Counted from the stretch's first letter, positions 10,456-22,424 are shown. The stretch is DNA of 64,000 nucleotides from Nannobrachium achirus (GCA_963921795.1 OY997659.1:51642995-51706994); one strand, 5' to 3'. Translations and numbers: made by a program. The notes: generated by a model from the sequence alone, not told the origin.

Positions 10456-11073
10456 TGGTGGGACAGTAGAAGGAGAGAGAGGTGGGTGGTGGGACAGTAG
10501 AAGGAGAGAGAGAGAGAGAGGTGGGTGGTGGGACAGTAGAAGGAGAGAGAGGTGGGTGGTGGGACAGTAGAAGGAGAGAGAGAGAGAGAGAGAGGTGGGT
10601 GGTGGGACAGTAGAAGGAGAGAGAGGTGGGTGGTGGGACAGTAGAAGGAGAGAGAGGTGGGTGGTGGGACAGTAGAAGGAGAGAGAGAGAGAGAGAGAGA
10701 GGTGGGTGGTGGTGGGACAGTAGAAGGAGAGAGAGGTGGGTGGTGGGACAGTAGAAGGAGAGAGAGAGAGAGAGAGAGAGGTGGGTGGTGGGACAGTAGA
10801 AGGAGAGAGAGGTGGGTGGTGGGACAGTAGAAGGAGAGAGAGAGAGAGGTGGGTGGTGGGACAGTAGAAGGAGAGAGAGGTGGGTGGTGGGACAGTAGAA
10901 GGAGAGAGAGGTGGGTGGTGGGACAGTAGAAGGAGAGAGAGAGAGAGAGAGAGAGGTGGGTGGTGGGACAGTAGAAGGAGAGAGAGAGAGGTGGGTGGTG
11001 GGACAGTAGAAGGAGAGAGAGGTGGGTGGTGGGACAGTAAAAGGAGAGAGAGGTGGGTGGTACAGTAGAAGGA
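10408..11073 (+). repeat. GA-rich minisatellite
   Basis: About 18 units of GGTGGGTGGTGGGACAGTAG followed by AAGGAGAGAG and a variable (AG)n run. Unit length varies with the AG run. The long minus-strand SHHPPLSPSTV-type frames are products of the repeat. Confidence 0.95.
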
Positions 11074-11194
11074 ATCTGGAACCAGAGGAACTTTCCAGTC
11101 TTTTGGAATGATAGCTGGATGCTTTCCATGTTGGCATGGCATATGCATGGAGAGTCTCCAACTCTCAATACTCCATCTTGGATTATTAATTGAA

Positions 11195-11394
11195 GTCGCC
11201 GATGCTGATGTGAAATTTCCTCCTGCATCTTTCTGGTAGTTCTGGGTACAGAAAGGGGGTTGCGGGCATGTGAGGCATTTGGGAGGACAACCGTGATTTT
11301 TTCCATGTGCACTTCCATAATTTGGGTCCAAAATTCCTCAAGCTTGAGGTTTGGTTTGCTGAGAACAGCTGATCTATACTGTCTCTATATCTAT
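11195..11394 (-). repeat. Dispersed repeat X, copy 1 (possible LINE endonuclease remnant)
   Basis: About 90% similar by eye to 13262-13465 in the same orientation. On the minus strand one frame reads LPERCRRKFHISIGDFN. The IGDFN(A) ending resembles the GDFNA motif of LINE APE-type endonucleases, so this may be a LINE fragment. Weak evidence. Confidence 0.5.
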
Positions 11395-11529
11395 GGCCAT
11401 TGTCATTCCAGTAGGTCATTCAGGGGTCAAACGTTTTCGCTGATAGCTTCCACAGATGGTTCTTCTTCGACTTTGAGTTCTAGTCATCTTATGGCTTACA
11501 ATGCAAAGCAGTTGGGATCTTTGACCAGA

Positions 11530-12000
11530 GAGGAATATATGCCAGTACAGCATTGTTTGATGTTATTTGCGATTTGAGGTTAACATAAAGCCAGTCCACG
11601 GTCTGTTGTGCCAAATGACATTGCAGGAGTCAAATTGGATTTCATTACAGGTTTGAAAGATGACAGGATCTTACTGCATACTCCAGATAAGACTCACTTA
11701 TGAATGAACCCGTCATGCAAATTAATTCCTGAAAGAGAAATCTCATGGATACCCCCCACCCCCCAATCAATACCAACAAACAACTAGTAGAAAGCAACAC
11801 ATTTGCGCTGCTTTTCATTCCAAATAAAAGCTGCACAATGCACAGCTTACCTCAGCTACACAAATTTAGAACACAATTGCACAACCGCAAAACATTGTTC
11901 ACTAAGTAATGGAGGCCTAAAATGACACTTACACAGTTGCGCAATGGCTGGTAGGTGAGGGCTAACAGTTAAATTACCTCAGCTACATAAATTATTTCCT
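11530..12000 (-). repeat. Dispersed repeat Y, copy 1
   Basis: ATATATGCCAGTACAGCATT, then TAACATAAAGCCAGTCCACG, TTGTGCCAAATGACATTGC and GCGCAATGGCTGGTAGGTGA. The same order recurs at 12656-13020. On the minus strand a short open stretch reads CNEIQFDSCNVIWHNRPWTG, which suggests old coding DNA from the same element as repeat X. Confidence 0.55.
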
Positions 12001-12034
12001 TTGCTGACACACGGCAAAGGCCAGGTCTGCGTTG

Positions 12035-12656
12035 GTATGGGTGTTGAATTGTGCAGTGAAGAAGCTTGGGGGCTCTTCTGGGTCAAACAACAGCCGATAG
12101 AGGCCCATGGGCTCTGTACCTCTACATTTGATGTTTAGCTGTCACTCCAATCCTTGTGTTAGCAGTTCAAGTCCCCTGCCTAGATGGCAAGTGCAAGCAC
12201 CAGTGGGAGTGGCGAGTTCACATTGTCATGCATCTTCTACAGATCAGCTTCCACCACCACCACTAAGACCTCATGGAAAGAGATGGTGTTAGGAGATGGT
12301 GTTAAAAGGTGGTGTTAGAAAGAGGTGTTAGAAGGAGGTTTTGTTAGAAGGAGGTGGTGTTAGAAAGAGGTGTTAGAAGGAGGTGGTGTTAGAAGGAGGT
12401 GTTAGAAAGAGGTGTTAGAAGGAGGTGGTGGAAGCCGATCTGTTGAAGACCGATGACAATGTGGATTCACCACACTCCCACTGGTACATGCACCTGCCAT
12501 CTATGCAGGGAACTTGAACTGCGAACACAAGGATTGGGGTTACAGCTAAACATCAAATGTAGAGATACAGAGCCCATGGGCCTCTAGAGGCTGTTGTTTG
12601 ACCCAGAAGAGCCACACAAGCTTCTTCACTGCACAATCTAACACCCATACCAAAGA
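12035..12656. repeat. Large inverted repeat with minisatellite loop
   Basis: The left arm about 12035-12256 and right arm about 12427-12652 are reverse complements, e.g. GCAGTGAAGAAGCTTG against CAAGCTTCTTCACTGC and ACATTTGATGTTTAGCTGT against ACAGCTAAACATCAAATGT. The 170-bp loop is a GTTAGAAGGAGGTGGT minisatellite (12289-12432). Arms differ at several positions, so the structure is not very recent. Confidence 0.85.
12289..12432 (+). repeat. GTTAGAAGGAGGTG(GT) minisatellite
   Basis: Irregular tandem units of GTTAGAA(G/A)GAGGTGGT forming the loop of the inverted repeat. Confidence 0.85.
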
Positions 12657-13020
12657 CTAATATATGCCAGTAAAGCATTATTTGGTATTATTTGCGATTT
12701 AAGCTTAACATAAAGCCAGTCCAAGGTCTGTTGTGCCAAATGACATTGCCGGAGTCAAATTGGATTTTATTACAGGTTTGAAAGATGATGCTAATGTAAT
12801 GGAGGCCTAAAATGACTAAAATGCCACTTACACAGTTGCGCAATGGCTGGTAGGTGAGGCCTAACAGTTAAATTTCCTCAGCTACACAAATTTAGAATGC
12901 ATTTGCACAGTTAGGCAAACGCAAAAAAAAAGAAAAATCATACAAATAATGTAAGCCTAAAGTGACTAAACTGCCTCTTGCACAGTTGCGCAATGGCTGG
13001 TAGCTGAGGGCTAACCGTTA
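12656..13020 (-). repeat. Dispersed repeat Y, copy 2
   Basis: Same orientation as 11530-12000, including TTTGCGATTTAAGCTTAACA and TGTTGTGCCAAATGACATTG. The GCGCAATGGCTGGTAG tail is itself present twice (about 12837 and 12987). Confidence 0.55.
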
Positions 13021-13261
13021 AATATAATGTACTTTTAAAAAAGACCGGTCTTCTATTTGTTAAAATTGCATGACGGGCTGAATTCATAGGGCCGGAATAT
13101 TCTTGAGGTCTTCTAAGTACACTGTATTGACAATGTATTCTTCCAGTCTGCGTTGTGCAATTCTGCAAGATCAAAAAGGCAAACAAGCGGCAATCCTATG
13201 CCCTACTTCAACTTCACCTCCATCTTGGTTGTTGTTCTCATAACCACATGATGTTCTCTGG

Positions 13262-13465
13262 GCATTGAAGTCACCGATGCGGATGTGAAATTTCCTCCTG
13301 CATCTTCCTGGTAGTTCTGTGTACAGAAAGGGGGTTGCGGGCATGTGAGACATTTGGGAGGGCAACCGTGATTGTTTCCATGTGCACTTCCATAATTTGG
13401 GTCCAAAATTCCTCAAGCTTGAGGTTTGGTTTGCTGAGAACAGCTGTTCCATACTGTCTCTGTCG
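13262..13465 (-). repeat. Dispersed repeat X, copy 2 (possible LINE endonuclease remnant)
   Basis: Same sequence as 11195-11394. The minus-strand frame reads FLYTELPGRCRRKFHIRIGD then FNAQ. The F-Y-x-x-L ... GDFNA arrangement fits a LINE endonuclease domain, but no other motif is preserved. Confidence 0.5.
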
Positions 13466-14872
13466 GAAACACACACACAAGAGGTTTGGATTGTATAATT
13501 AGCTTGCCATGATGTAACTCCAAAGGCGGCGAGAAATCAGAAATTGTCCTCCGTTGGTTAGAAATGTGCTCCGTTGCCTCATGTTGAAATCCCTCCACCC
13601 ACCCCAACGCCGCAAAAAAAAAAAAGACCAGGTCCAGGACCCGGGTTTGCCAATATGTAACCCTAACCTAACTGGCTTGATCAGAGTCAATCAAGCCAGC
13701 CAGTCAGCATCCCAAGCACACATCCAGCAAAGGTAAAGGAAATATTAGGGCGTGCCACAATCATATTCTATACGAACGACCGAACGAACGTTACCCACTA
13801 TGGAGGCGGCCGCGGGAAGATGCAGATCAGGAGCCTTGCGAGAATCATCAATTCAGACATCATAATTGTGACAGCCCTAAATGGGGGTCCTACTCAGAGC
13901 TGTGTTCAGAGGAAACCCCTGGCGGGCACCAAGGTCAACGGGCACGAAACCACCGAAGACCAGACCGGCGGCACGGAGGAATCCTCCCCTCCTCCCACGC
14001 AGACCAATCCACGGTTGGAGAGAGATCTCCAGATCTCCATCTCTAAGGGCGTCCTCGGTTGGAGAGAGATCTCCAGATCTCCATCTCTAAGGGCATCCTC
14101 GGGTGTAGTGGATACATCCTATTGGCTCTGTAGTGGCACATTGACTCTTGAGCGGCTGATGGGAGTCTCAACAAAGTGCCAGTTCTTATACCTGCTTTTA
14201 GGTGTGTCCCATTGGTTAGTGTCTATCACTGCCGAGTGACAGTTAAGCAGTGCTCTATTCAACCCTTGTGTATGTGGACCCTGTAACGGCAAGATGACGC
14301 TCCGGTCGTCGTCCTAACACCACTTCCAGGTTATCTCCACCGCACAGATGACTTCTTCTTGTCAACTTCATGTTCTGTAAAGACAAAAAAGAAAGAAAAA
14401 CTAAGCGTTTGAGTCGGGTCGGCTGTTATTGTCATCATCATCATCATAACCTGGTGGTCACTGAGAGGACTGTCTCACCATTATTACCATTAATTGTCAC
14501 AAATACATTTTGATCATCGATTTAAATTGTTTGGCATGGAACATTTGCATCATTGATGTCAGAACAGGTCAATGCAAATTAATTCTGTCTTGGACATTCA
14601 TTTGCAACATCAGTGTTTTCTCAGAAAAGCATGAGGTGTGACAGACAGGCGGACGGAAGGGTGAACGGACGGACGGACATGAGCTGGAGGTTTTCATACT
14701 AAAAAGCGGCCTAAAGTCGCAACCATCTCATAGTGCATTTGGCCAATTATTAAGGATTAATGAATTAATTAAGGACCCCAAATCTGAAACTCTTGTGGGC
14801 CAGGGATCCACATGAAAGATTTGTGTTTGAAAGGAAGCTTTCAAACTCATTCTAAAATGTTCAAGCTTGGAT
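13466..14872. other. No recognised gene; 44-bp duplication at 14015-14103
   Basis: A 139-codon plus-strand frame (13820-14239) spans a tandem duplication of TTGGAGAGAGATCTCCAGAT... with a 44-bp period. That period is not a multiple of three, which argues against coding. Otherwise non-coding; a (CGGA)n-like patch lies at 14650-14680. Confidence 0.35.
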
Positions 14873-14931
14873 AATTGGCAATCTACAAGCTCGCATTGCG
14901 GCACTTTGTGAGCTTGCAGATGGGATATTCT
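14873..14931. repeat. Degenerate hairpin repeat
   Basis: AATTGGCAATCTACAAGCTC opposite GAGCTTGCAGATGGGATATT. The arms have drifted but the GCGGCAC centre is recognisable. Confidence 0.6.
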
Positions 14932-15129
14932 CAAATAGCCAATGTACTCTATAAACGTAAAGGGCGATGTCATAATATTGAGGCACACAGTATATAAGGG
15001 CCATGAGAAGGGCCGTCAATGCCAGTAGCAGCATATGACAGATGGGCATGATGAGCTTCACATGACCATTTGACGAGCCTATAAGTGGGCCAATTTTATT
15101 TTAAATAATTGAGTACCTGAGACGAATAA

Positions 15130-15250
15130 GTCCATATTTTTTTTTTGTCTTTTCCTGTATAGTGAAGTCGATGGGACAGTGAATATACAAATGGCCATAA
15201 CCTTTTTTCGCAATGTTTCCAGCAGAGCAGGCCTCTCATTCTGTGTACCT
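15130..15250 (+). repeat. Single arm of the 25655-26147 palindromic element
   Basis: Contains GAAGTCGATGGGACAGTGAA, TACAAATGGCCATAACC and GCAGAGCAGGCCTCTCATTC, matching the right arm of the palindrome at 26055-26145. Confidence 0.65.
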
Positions 15251-15683
15251 TATTGACCAAATTAATAGAAAAAAAAAAAAAGAAAAAAAGTATGTCATGA
15301 CATCACAGGTCCTCTCACATTTTGGGCCCGTGGCTTCCCGGCTATTGGGAAAACACACAGTGACATCATCCAATGGTAAAACCCTTGGAAAAAAACAGAG
15401 GATGACGTCATCAATCGGGTGAGGACATCATCATCGCCATAAAAGCAAATGAGGGACCAGCAGTCTTGGTGACGTCAACATCAATAAGTGTGACCTGATG
15501 TAAATCTAAAGGGTGCTGTCATAATATTGAGGCATACAATATACAGTATAAGGGCCATGAGAGGGGCCGTCTATGCCCACGATAACAAGGTATATATGGG
15601 GAGATTGTGATGTCTTATTGGCTGAAGGTTACACGGGATGATGAGTAAAAACGCAGGGAACAATAGTGTTGCCCTGCGGGACA

Positions 15684-15950
15684 ACCACACTAATTGTGGG
15701 CTCGCTGAAAACGAGCACACGTATGTTATCTTCATTATTTATCCATCAGTCAAGTTCTCCTCGACAGTACAAAGGCAGGGCCCTTAGCCAATGAGGAGCA
15801 GCCAAAGGGTAGATCTTTGTGCCCATACATGGTGTTACATGCGAGCCCACACTGTTTCGTAGGAACAGTTTTTCTAATTGTGTAGGCTCACTGAAAGCGA
15901 GCACACGTATGTTATCTTCATTATGTATCTATCAAGTTCTCCTCAAAAAT
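15684..15950 (+). repeat. Two copies of a ~75-bp repeat
   Basis: CTAATTGTG(G/T)(A)GGCTC(G/A)CTGAAA then CGAGCACACGTATGTTATCT occurs at about 15690-15762 and 15876-15944. A reversed fragment abuts the tetranucleotide array at 34713-34755. Confidence 0.6.
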
Positions 15951-16566
15951 GACAGCTTGACCAACAGCTTAACCTTACAACCCGGATAACATCACTCAAA
16001 AAGTTTACAAAAAACAGGTTTTCACTTTGCTGGCAAAACATTCTTGGACTGAATACAATAGTGTCTTCACAATAGTGTGTTCACACTATTGTGAACAAAA
16101 AGAGCTTTGGTGAAGAGGGGAAAAAGAGCAGACTAAGTACAGAGTGAAAGGTCAAGTTTATCAAGTATTGACTCTCAAGTGGTTAAATATCTGAAAACAC
16201 AAATTGACATGAATCCAAAATACACTGATGATTGTGCTGTCAATCAATGAAACTATATGGAATCTGGGGGTCCATATATAGAGAGAGATAAAGCTCTCTC
16301 TCAGCTAAGGGGTCCTTGGCCTGAAAAAGTTGAAGACGTCTGGCCTATATAGCAACCACACTATCTAACTATAAATGAGCCAAATCAATGTCCGTCTGTG
16401 TGTCTGTCTGTGCTTACGTCCAGCCAATGGGAAAACCCCTGAAAAAAACAGAGTGACGCCATTCAATGGTAAAACCCTTGGTGCCATATGGCATTGGTCC
16501 GACTTCTCATTGTTCCTACATCCCATTAGTCTGAATGTGGTGAATGTTAACCTGGTGAAAATACTA

Positions 16567-16668
16567 TGCCTAAACCTAAACCTAACCGTAAACCTAACCT
16601 CAGTAAAACTATGCCTAACCCTAAAACTATGCCTAAACCTAACCCTAAAACCTAACTCTAACCAAATT
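16567..16668 (+). repeat. Degenerate telomere-like (CCTAAA/CCTAAC) tract
   Basis: Around a dozen CCTAAMCC-type hexamers and heptamers interrupted by ACTATG. It resembles an interstitial telomere-like microsatellite, with no perfect TTAGGG run. Confidence 0.7.
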
Positions 16669-17071
16669 AGGACTAATGAGATGTAGGACTTATGGGCAGT
16701 CCCCAAACCCTTGAAACCAACCAATGAGGGACCAGCATTGTTGTGTGGCCTGATATAAACAAGTGTGGCCTGATATAAATTACAAGGCGCGCTCTGCTGG
16801 AGCATAAGTAGGCCATACAAATCTATGTATGTCTGTGTCTGTGTTTATGTCCAAGCGTAGCCAATCACAGGCTACGAGCCATGGGCCCGTAGCCGATCAG
16901 GGAAGGGAAAAGGTTAAGTCATAATATCGGGCATAAGGGCCACGAGAGGTACCAAAACAGATGGGTGTAAACGGGCATTGAGGATTGGTGGGTTGGTGAG
17001 CTTCACATGACATTTGATTTCAGCCAACCAGACAATACATGGGCCATCTCTGTCTATAACGCCTGACACTG

Positions 17072-17131
17072 TGGTTCCCCTGACACATCACTGTGACATC
17101 ATGCTCTAACATCACTGTGATGTCAGGGGAA
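17072..17131. repeat. 60-bp inverted repeat
   Basis: GGTTCCCCTGACACATCACT pairs with a near-complement ending GTGATGTCAGGGGAACC, around a short spacer. Confidence 0.75.
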
Positions 17132-17201
17132 CCTCTGTTAACAGAATGTGTTTTCCGCTCCGCTCTAACATCACACTCTGGCTTCACTGTGATCACACTA
17201 A

Positions 17202-17513
17202 AGCCCGTATCATAGTCGGGTCGTGTAGTCTTTTCGAGTCTTTTTGAGTCATGAAACTACAACGTTACATCATTCCTCACGTGGAGAGCTTTCCACCGTG
17301 AGTCCTAACACATCTCTCTGTTTTTACTATCAGACAGGCAGGCTCTACACCCCGTTCACTGATTGGTCGACCTGAACCGGTCTAGACGGGGTAAAGGACT
17401 TCACCGTGGGCCGTGACTATGATGGCCTGCACTTATTTTCTGACTTGAGGTGGAAAGCTTTCCACCTCAAATTTGCGGTGGATAGGTCTCCACCGTAGAC
17501 TCTGATACGGGCT
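17202..17513. mobile_element. PIF/Harbinger-like MITE with TAA TSD
   Basis: Terminal repeats AGCCCGTATCATAGTC and GACTCTGATACGGGCT are flanked on both sides by TAA (17199-17201 and 17514-17516). A 3-bp TWA-type duplication is the Harbinger signature. Inner pairs GTGGAGAGCTTTCCACCGTG and GGTGGAAAGCTTTCCACC are also self-complementary. No ORF. Confidence 0.75.
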
Positions 17514-18342
<829 letters not shown>

Positions 18343-18699
18343 CTTTTCCGTGCCACGAAAGCAAAGGGACGCATGTGTGCACTCATGCGATTTTATCTGT
18401 GTTGTACTGAACGCATGGACGTCTCCTGTAGTTTTTCAAAGGCATTTAATAGCTTACACGTAGGCGTCGCTGGCACGCGTATCTGTGTGTCTGCTCTGGA
18501 ACGCACGTGTGAGATGTGTGCCACCCATTTGATTCTCAGCGCTAAACCTGCGTGTGTGTGTGTAGACGTGTATATCAAATAAAACATCCAGACGTTCATG
18601 CGAGCATGCGTTGGTCTGTCTCCACTGTGGGCTGCATGCTCTCTGTGCTCCTTGGCTGACGTAGCAAATTTGCTTTATATAGGCCTATTTGAATTGGGA

Positions 18700-18895
18700 T
18701 AAAATACAGACCCTCAAGGACCACCGGTGGTCCTTTGGTGAGTTGGTGGTCCTGGTGGTCCCCCCCCCAAGGACCACCGTTGGCCAAGGACCACCGTTGG
18801 TCCTTGGGGGAAGTTCCAAGTGGTCCACAGCTAAATTATGGAGAGTTGTTAACCAAATGGATCTTTTAAATCTTGAGAGTATAAAGTGAAACCAA
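18700..18895. repeat. Dispersed repeat with GGACCACCGGTGGTCC motif
   Basis: Tandem and inverted copies of AAGGACCACCGTTGGTCC, then AGTGGTCCACAGCTAAAT and AACCAAATGGA. Related to 36165-36310 and in part to 22440-22540. Confidence 0.6.
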
Positions 18896-19014
18896 ATAGA
18901 TTTCGTTTCATTTTCTGGAAACACCCCGCCATTCCGAATATATTATTTATTATTATTTGGGCGATGATGTGATGTTGAAATGTAACTTTCAGATCAGCGC
19001 ATGCATGAGTCACG

Positions 19015-19155
19015 GCCTTGCGCCCTGCTGGTTGGGACTAATATATTAAGTAGAAGTGTGTTGTGTTTATGGACTAAAATAACAGATGCTGGTTATTTTA
19101 TTTGTTTTGCCCATTTTTATATTTGCATTTTAACCAAATGTTTTAATCCTTGACT
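19015..19155 (+). repeat. Direct repeat, copy 1, near hAT remnant
   Basis: CTTGCGCCC...TGGGACTA, then GTTTATGGACTAAAATAACA and TTATTTTATTTGTTT. The same order is found at 20052-20205. Confidence 0.6.
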
Positions 19156-19192
19156 GATTGAGACTATACATATTTCATTAATTTATTTATAT

Positions 19193-19230
<38 letters not shown>

Positions 19231-19664
19231 GTTTTTGTTTTGTTTGGTGTTCCTAAGTTGAGCCCTTCGGAATGGCTGCCTTCTGGTTAAGTTGTCAGTT
19301 AAATTGCTTTATTTATTATTTGTTTAGTTCTGTTCAGTTATGTTGTGTTTAGACCTTTATTTCGTTATTTGTTTGTTTTGTTTAGTTGTTAACTTCAGCT
19401 CTGAGCAGCGGCCTGGCCTGCCGGGCTCAATTTGTCACGCACATGTCGGGCTTTGGGCTGGGTCGGGCTTGAGAAAAATAAAGAAAGAAAAAAATTTGGA
19501 GCTAGCTATGTGTGTATGCATTGTGTCACATTCACAATATACACAACAAGTATTAGTCAGATCGGTTGCAGCCAGGCAAGCGTCTCTCTCTCTGTCATCT
19601 GCTCTGCGGTCTGAGCGCCCGAGCGCAGCTGCTATTGACTGACTGAATGTGTGTCATGAAGAAT

Positions 19665-19856
19665 GAAAAAGATCTCCTTGCCTGGTGGCGCGCCAACAAG
19701 AAAGTGTAGGCCTACCCAAAGCTTGCACAATTGGCAAGATCTGTGCTTTGCATCCCGGCCAGCAGCAGTTCCAGTGAACGGGTTTTCAGCGCTGCGGGCA
19801 GAACCATCTCCGAGCGAAGGACATCGTTGAACGATTTTCTTCATCACAATTTATAA
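19665..19856 (+). pseudogene. hAT transposase C-terminal dimerisation domain, inactivated
   Basis: One plus-strand frame reads EKDLLAWWRANKKV, an in-frame TAG, then AYPKLAQLARSVLCIPASS, SSERVFSAAGRTISERRTSL and NDFLHHNL followed by TAA. The order W-W...YP.L...A......PAssa.sERvFS.aG......R..L is the hATC dimerisation domain at the C-terminus of hAT-superfamily transposases. The stop codon after KKV and the lack of upstream domains make this a dead remnant. It could mark the autonomous source of some of the hAT MITEs here, but no termini link it to a particular family. Confidence 0.85.
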
Positions 19857-20051
19857 GATCGGTGAGTACAGCCTAGCCTTTAACTGTTGGCAATATATAC
19901 CCAATGGCCAACGTAGAATGTAGTCATCTTGGTCTCTTGTGATCTTATCATTTATTTATAAATGTATTTTATTTAATTTCAGCTGCTTGCTGTCTGATTG
20001 GATTATTCGCCGGAGCGAGCGCCCTGCGGCGGTGCGGCCTCCCGGCGCGGC

Positions 20052-20205
20052 CTTGCGCCCAGCGCTGGATTTTTGGGACTATTAAACTGAACGAATAAGT
20101 GTTGATTCATACAAAGAAAAGTGCTGTGTTACGGACTAAAATAACAAATGCTGTTTATTTTATTTGTTTAGCCTATTTATATACTTTAATTTAACCAGGG
20201 AATGG
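20052..20205 (+). repeat. Direct repeat, copy 2, near hAT remnant
   Basis: Partner of 19015-19155 (TGTGTTACGGACTAAAATAA, CTGTTTATTTTATTTG). Together the two bracket the hAT transposase remnant. Confidence 0.6.
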
Positions 20206-20774
20206 GAATGTTTCGTTGCTTGACTGATTAAGGCTATTCATTCTAATATTTTATACACATACTTAACTTGAGATTGTTTATTTTAATTGCACAAATGTCG
20301 CACAACGCAAACTCAAAGGATTGTTCATTGTTAAATTGTCCTCGGGAGTCGGGACCTGTTTCACAATTGAATCGCGATTGAAGGGATTAGGCCTACGTTT
20401 TTATTTGTTTGTTTGTTTGTTTGAGGCTGTAGGCCCTGGCCCTCCTCCTCCGTTAGTACTGTATTGAAGACTTTATTATTTAGAAGTTTACATAGGAAAA
20501 GAAAATGTACAGTTTCATACAATATGCCTGCCTGACTGGCGAGAGCGCAGGCTCCACTTGAATGTTTAATTGTTCTTACAGTAAAAAAAATGATTTGGGA
20601 ATTGTCACAATTATAGCAAATTGTATACATTTATATCCCCATTTGCTCCAAGCTGTTTTTTTTAAAATAAAGACAGTTGGAAAGGGGTATCATGTCTCTG
20701 TTCTTCACCAATATTTAAAATGTAATGAAAACAAAAGGCCGCCGCTACACGCACTCTGCAATTAAGCTTGTTTA

Positions 20775-20907
20775 GAAAAATGTCGGTCTTCGGGCCGGGC
20801 CGGTCTCCAATTGTCAATTATGTATCGGGCTTTGGGCCGGGCCCGGGCTGACGTTCTGCCGGCTGGGTTGGGCCGGGCTCACTTTTTTTAGGCCCGATCT
20901 AAGCTCT
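20775..20907 (+). mobile_element. Probable hAT 3' end, GGGCCGGGC-rich
   Basis: Repeated CGGGCCGGGC motifs end in AGGCCCGATCTAAGCTCTAG, which looks like a hAT terminal region. Similar CGGGCTTTGGGC words occur near 19447. Possibly the right end of the element that contained the transposase remnant. Confidence 0.5.
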
Positions 20908-20976
20908 AGGCACGAGCAATGCATGCGCTCAGCGGAGAGGCACCCCCTTGCCTTAGTAGTATAGTAGTAATAAGGG

Positions 20977-20996
20977 TAATAATAATAATAATAATA

Positions 20997-21046
<50 letters not shown>

Positions 21047-21050
21047 ATCT
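20977..21050 (+). repeat. (AAT)n and (ATCT)n microsatellites
   Basis: (AAT)7 directly followed by about twelve ATCT units. Confidence 0.97.
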
Positions 21051-21451
21051 ATCTGGTGTCACGCTGTTCATGACTATCGCAGGACGGGCGTTAGACCGTT
21101 AGTTCCAACGGCAATCAAAACGACACTTCGAGGTTAAATCCCCCTCCAGACCGTCCGCTCTCATTAGATTTCTGACCATTCTGGCCGCCTCCTCCCCTCA
21201 TTGATTTAATTTCTGATCACCCCTCCCTCCATCGCACATAGTGTATTATTTGTGAGGAGTTGCTCACATTTAGATGAAAGGAAAGTGCTTCTGGAGTCAC
21301 TTGTATATCATATATAGGCTATAGGCTAATATAATATAGGCCGATGTGTGGGTCTCTCGCCCTAGCTCGCACGCGCTGCTCTCTGTGCCAAATCATGTCC
21401 AAATGGAGACGCTTTTGCGCAGCGAGTGAGCCAGCGGAGGGCAAGACGAGG

Positions 21452-21453
<2 letters not shown>

Positions 21454-21493
<40 letters not shown>
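21454..21493 (+). repeat. (GA)n microsatellite
   Basis: An uninterrupted 40-bp GA run. Confidence 0.97.
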
Positions 21494-21494
<1 letters not shown>

Positions 21495-22008
21495 GTTGTC
21501 CTCTTCGTAGATATTCATATCTTGCTAAAGTATTTTCTGTCTGGTTTATTGCTGGTAGATTTTGCGAGACTCTCCCGCCGCCGCTGGTTTTATTTTTTGA
21601 TTGCCCATTTACGAACGTTGACCGCTGATAAATAGGCTAATGCGGCGCTTGCGGGGGTCCTGCGGTTACACACAGGGAGATGGAGGAGGCATTATTATGC
21701 AGCTTGGATACATTCATGTCCCTGGACAGACGTGCACGGACGATTCCTTGTTTCGGATGACAAAGTGCAGTGCGAGCGCAAACGTATCAATTAAATATGC
21801 AAGAATGTGGCAACTTCACCCCTCCCATTCGCACGACTAAACCGAATTATATTATGAGAATGTGGCCTCACCATTTAGGCCTACTGCTAATCTGCATAGA
21901 TTCTCTGCCATTCCGCCATTTTTTTTGTACCATGCATGTTCCAAGCTCCTCCATGCTCCGGTTTAGATAACTACTGTACAACGCATTTGCCCTTCGCAAT
22001 AGGGCCAG

Positions 22009-22010
<2 letters not shown>

Positions 22011-22042
<32 letters not shown>
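22011..22042 (+). repeat. (TGTC)n microsatellite
   Basis: Eight TGTC units. Just downstream, 22050-22150 repeats the GCGCTCAGCGGAGAGGCACC sequence of 20925-20975. Confidence 0.95.
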
Positions 22043-22043
<1 letters not shown>

Positions 22044-22350
22044 ACGCAGCAATGCATGCATGCGCTCAGCGGAGAGGCACCCCCTTGCCTAGTTCTCAGA
22101 AAGCCTGGTGTGCGAGGTTACCTCGTTAGTAGTATAGTAATAAGGGTAATAATAACCCCTCCCCCTCTCTCTCTTTCCTTTAGTTGTCTTGTTATAGGCA
22201 TATAGGCATAAAACGTACGGCTAAAGTGGATCAATGGATGTTTTATAATATAATAGGCCTAATCATATCTTCAAATACCTCAACATTTTACTTGAGTATA
22301 CAGTATAAGTAAATCTACTTAGTTACTTTGCCCCACTGCGCCCAGTGAGA

Positions 22351-22351
<1 letters not shown>

Positions 22352-22421
<70 letters not shown>
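22352..22421 (+). repeat. (GA)n microsatellite
   Basis: A 70-bp AG run. Confidence 0.97.

Positions 22422-22424
<3 letters not shown>

Noticed and set aside
9862-11331. 489-codon and related minus-strand frames
   Set aside because: They are produced by the GA-rich minisatellite and read through the 200-N gap, so the middle is undetermined sequence.
13820-14239. 139-codon frame with RKPLAGTKVNGHETTEDQTG as a possible exon
   Set aside because: It crosses a 44-bp tandem duplication that shifts frame relative to the period. No domain and no clear splice structure.
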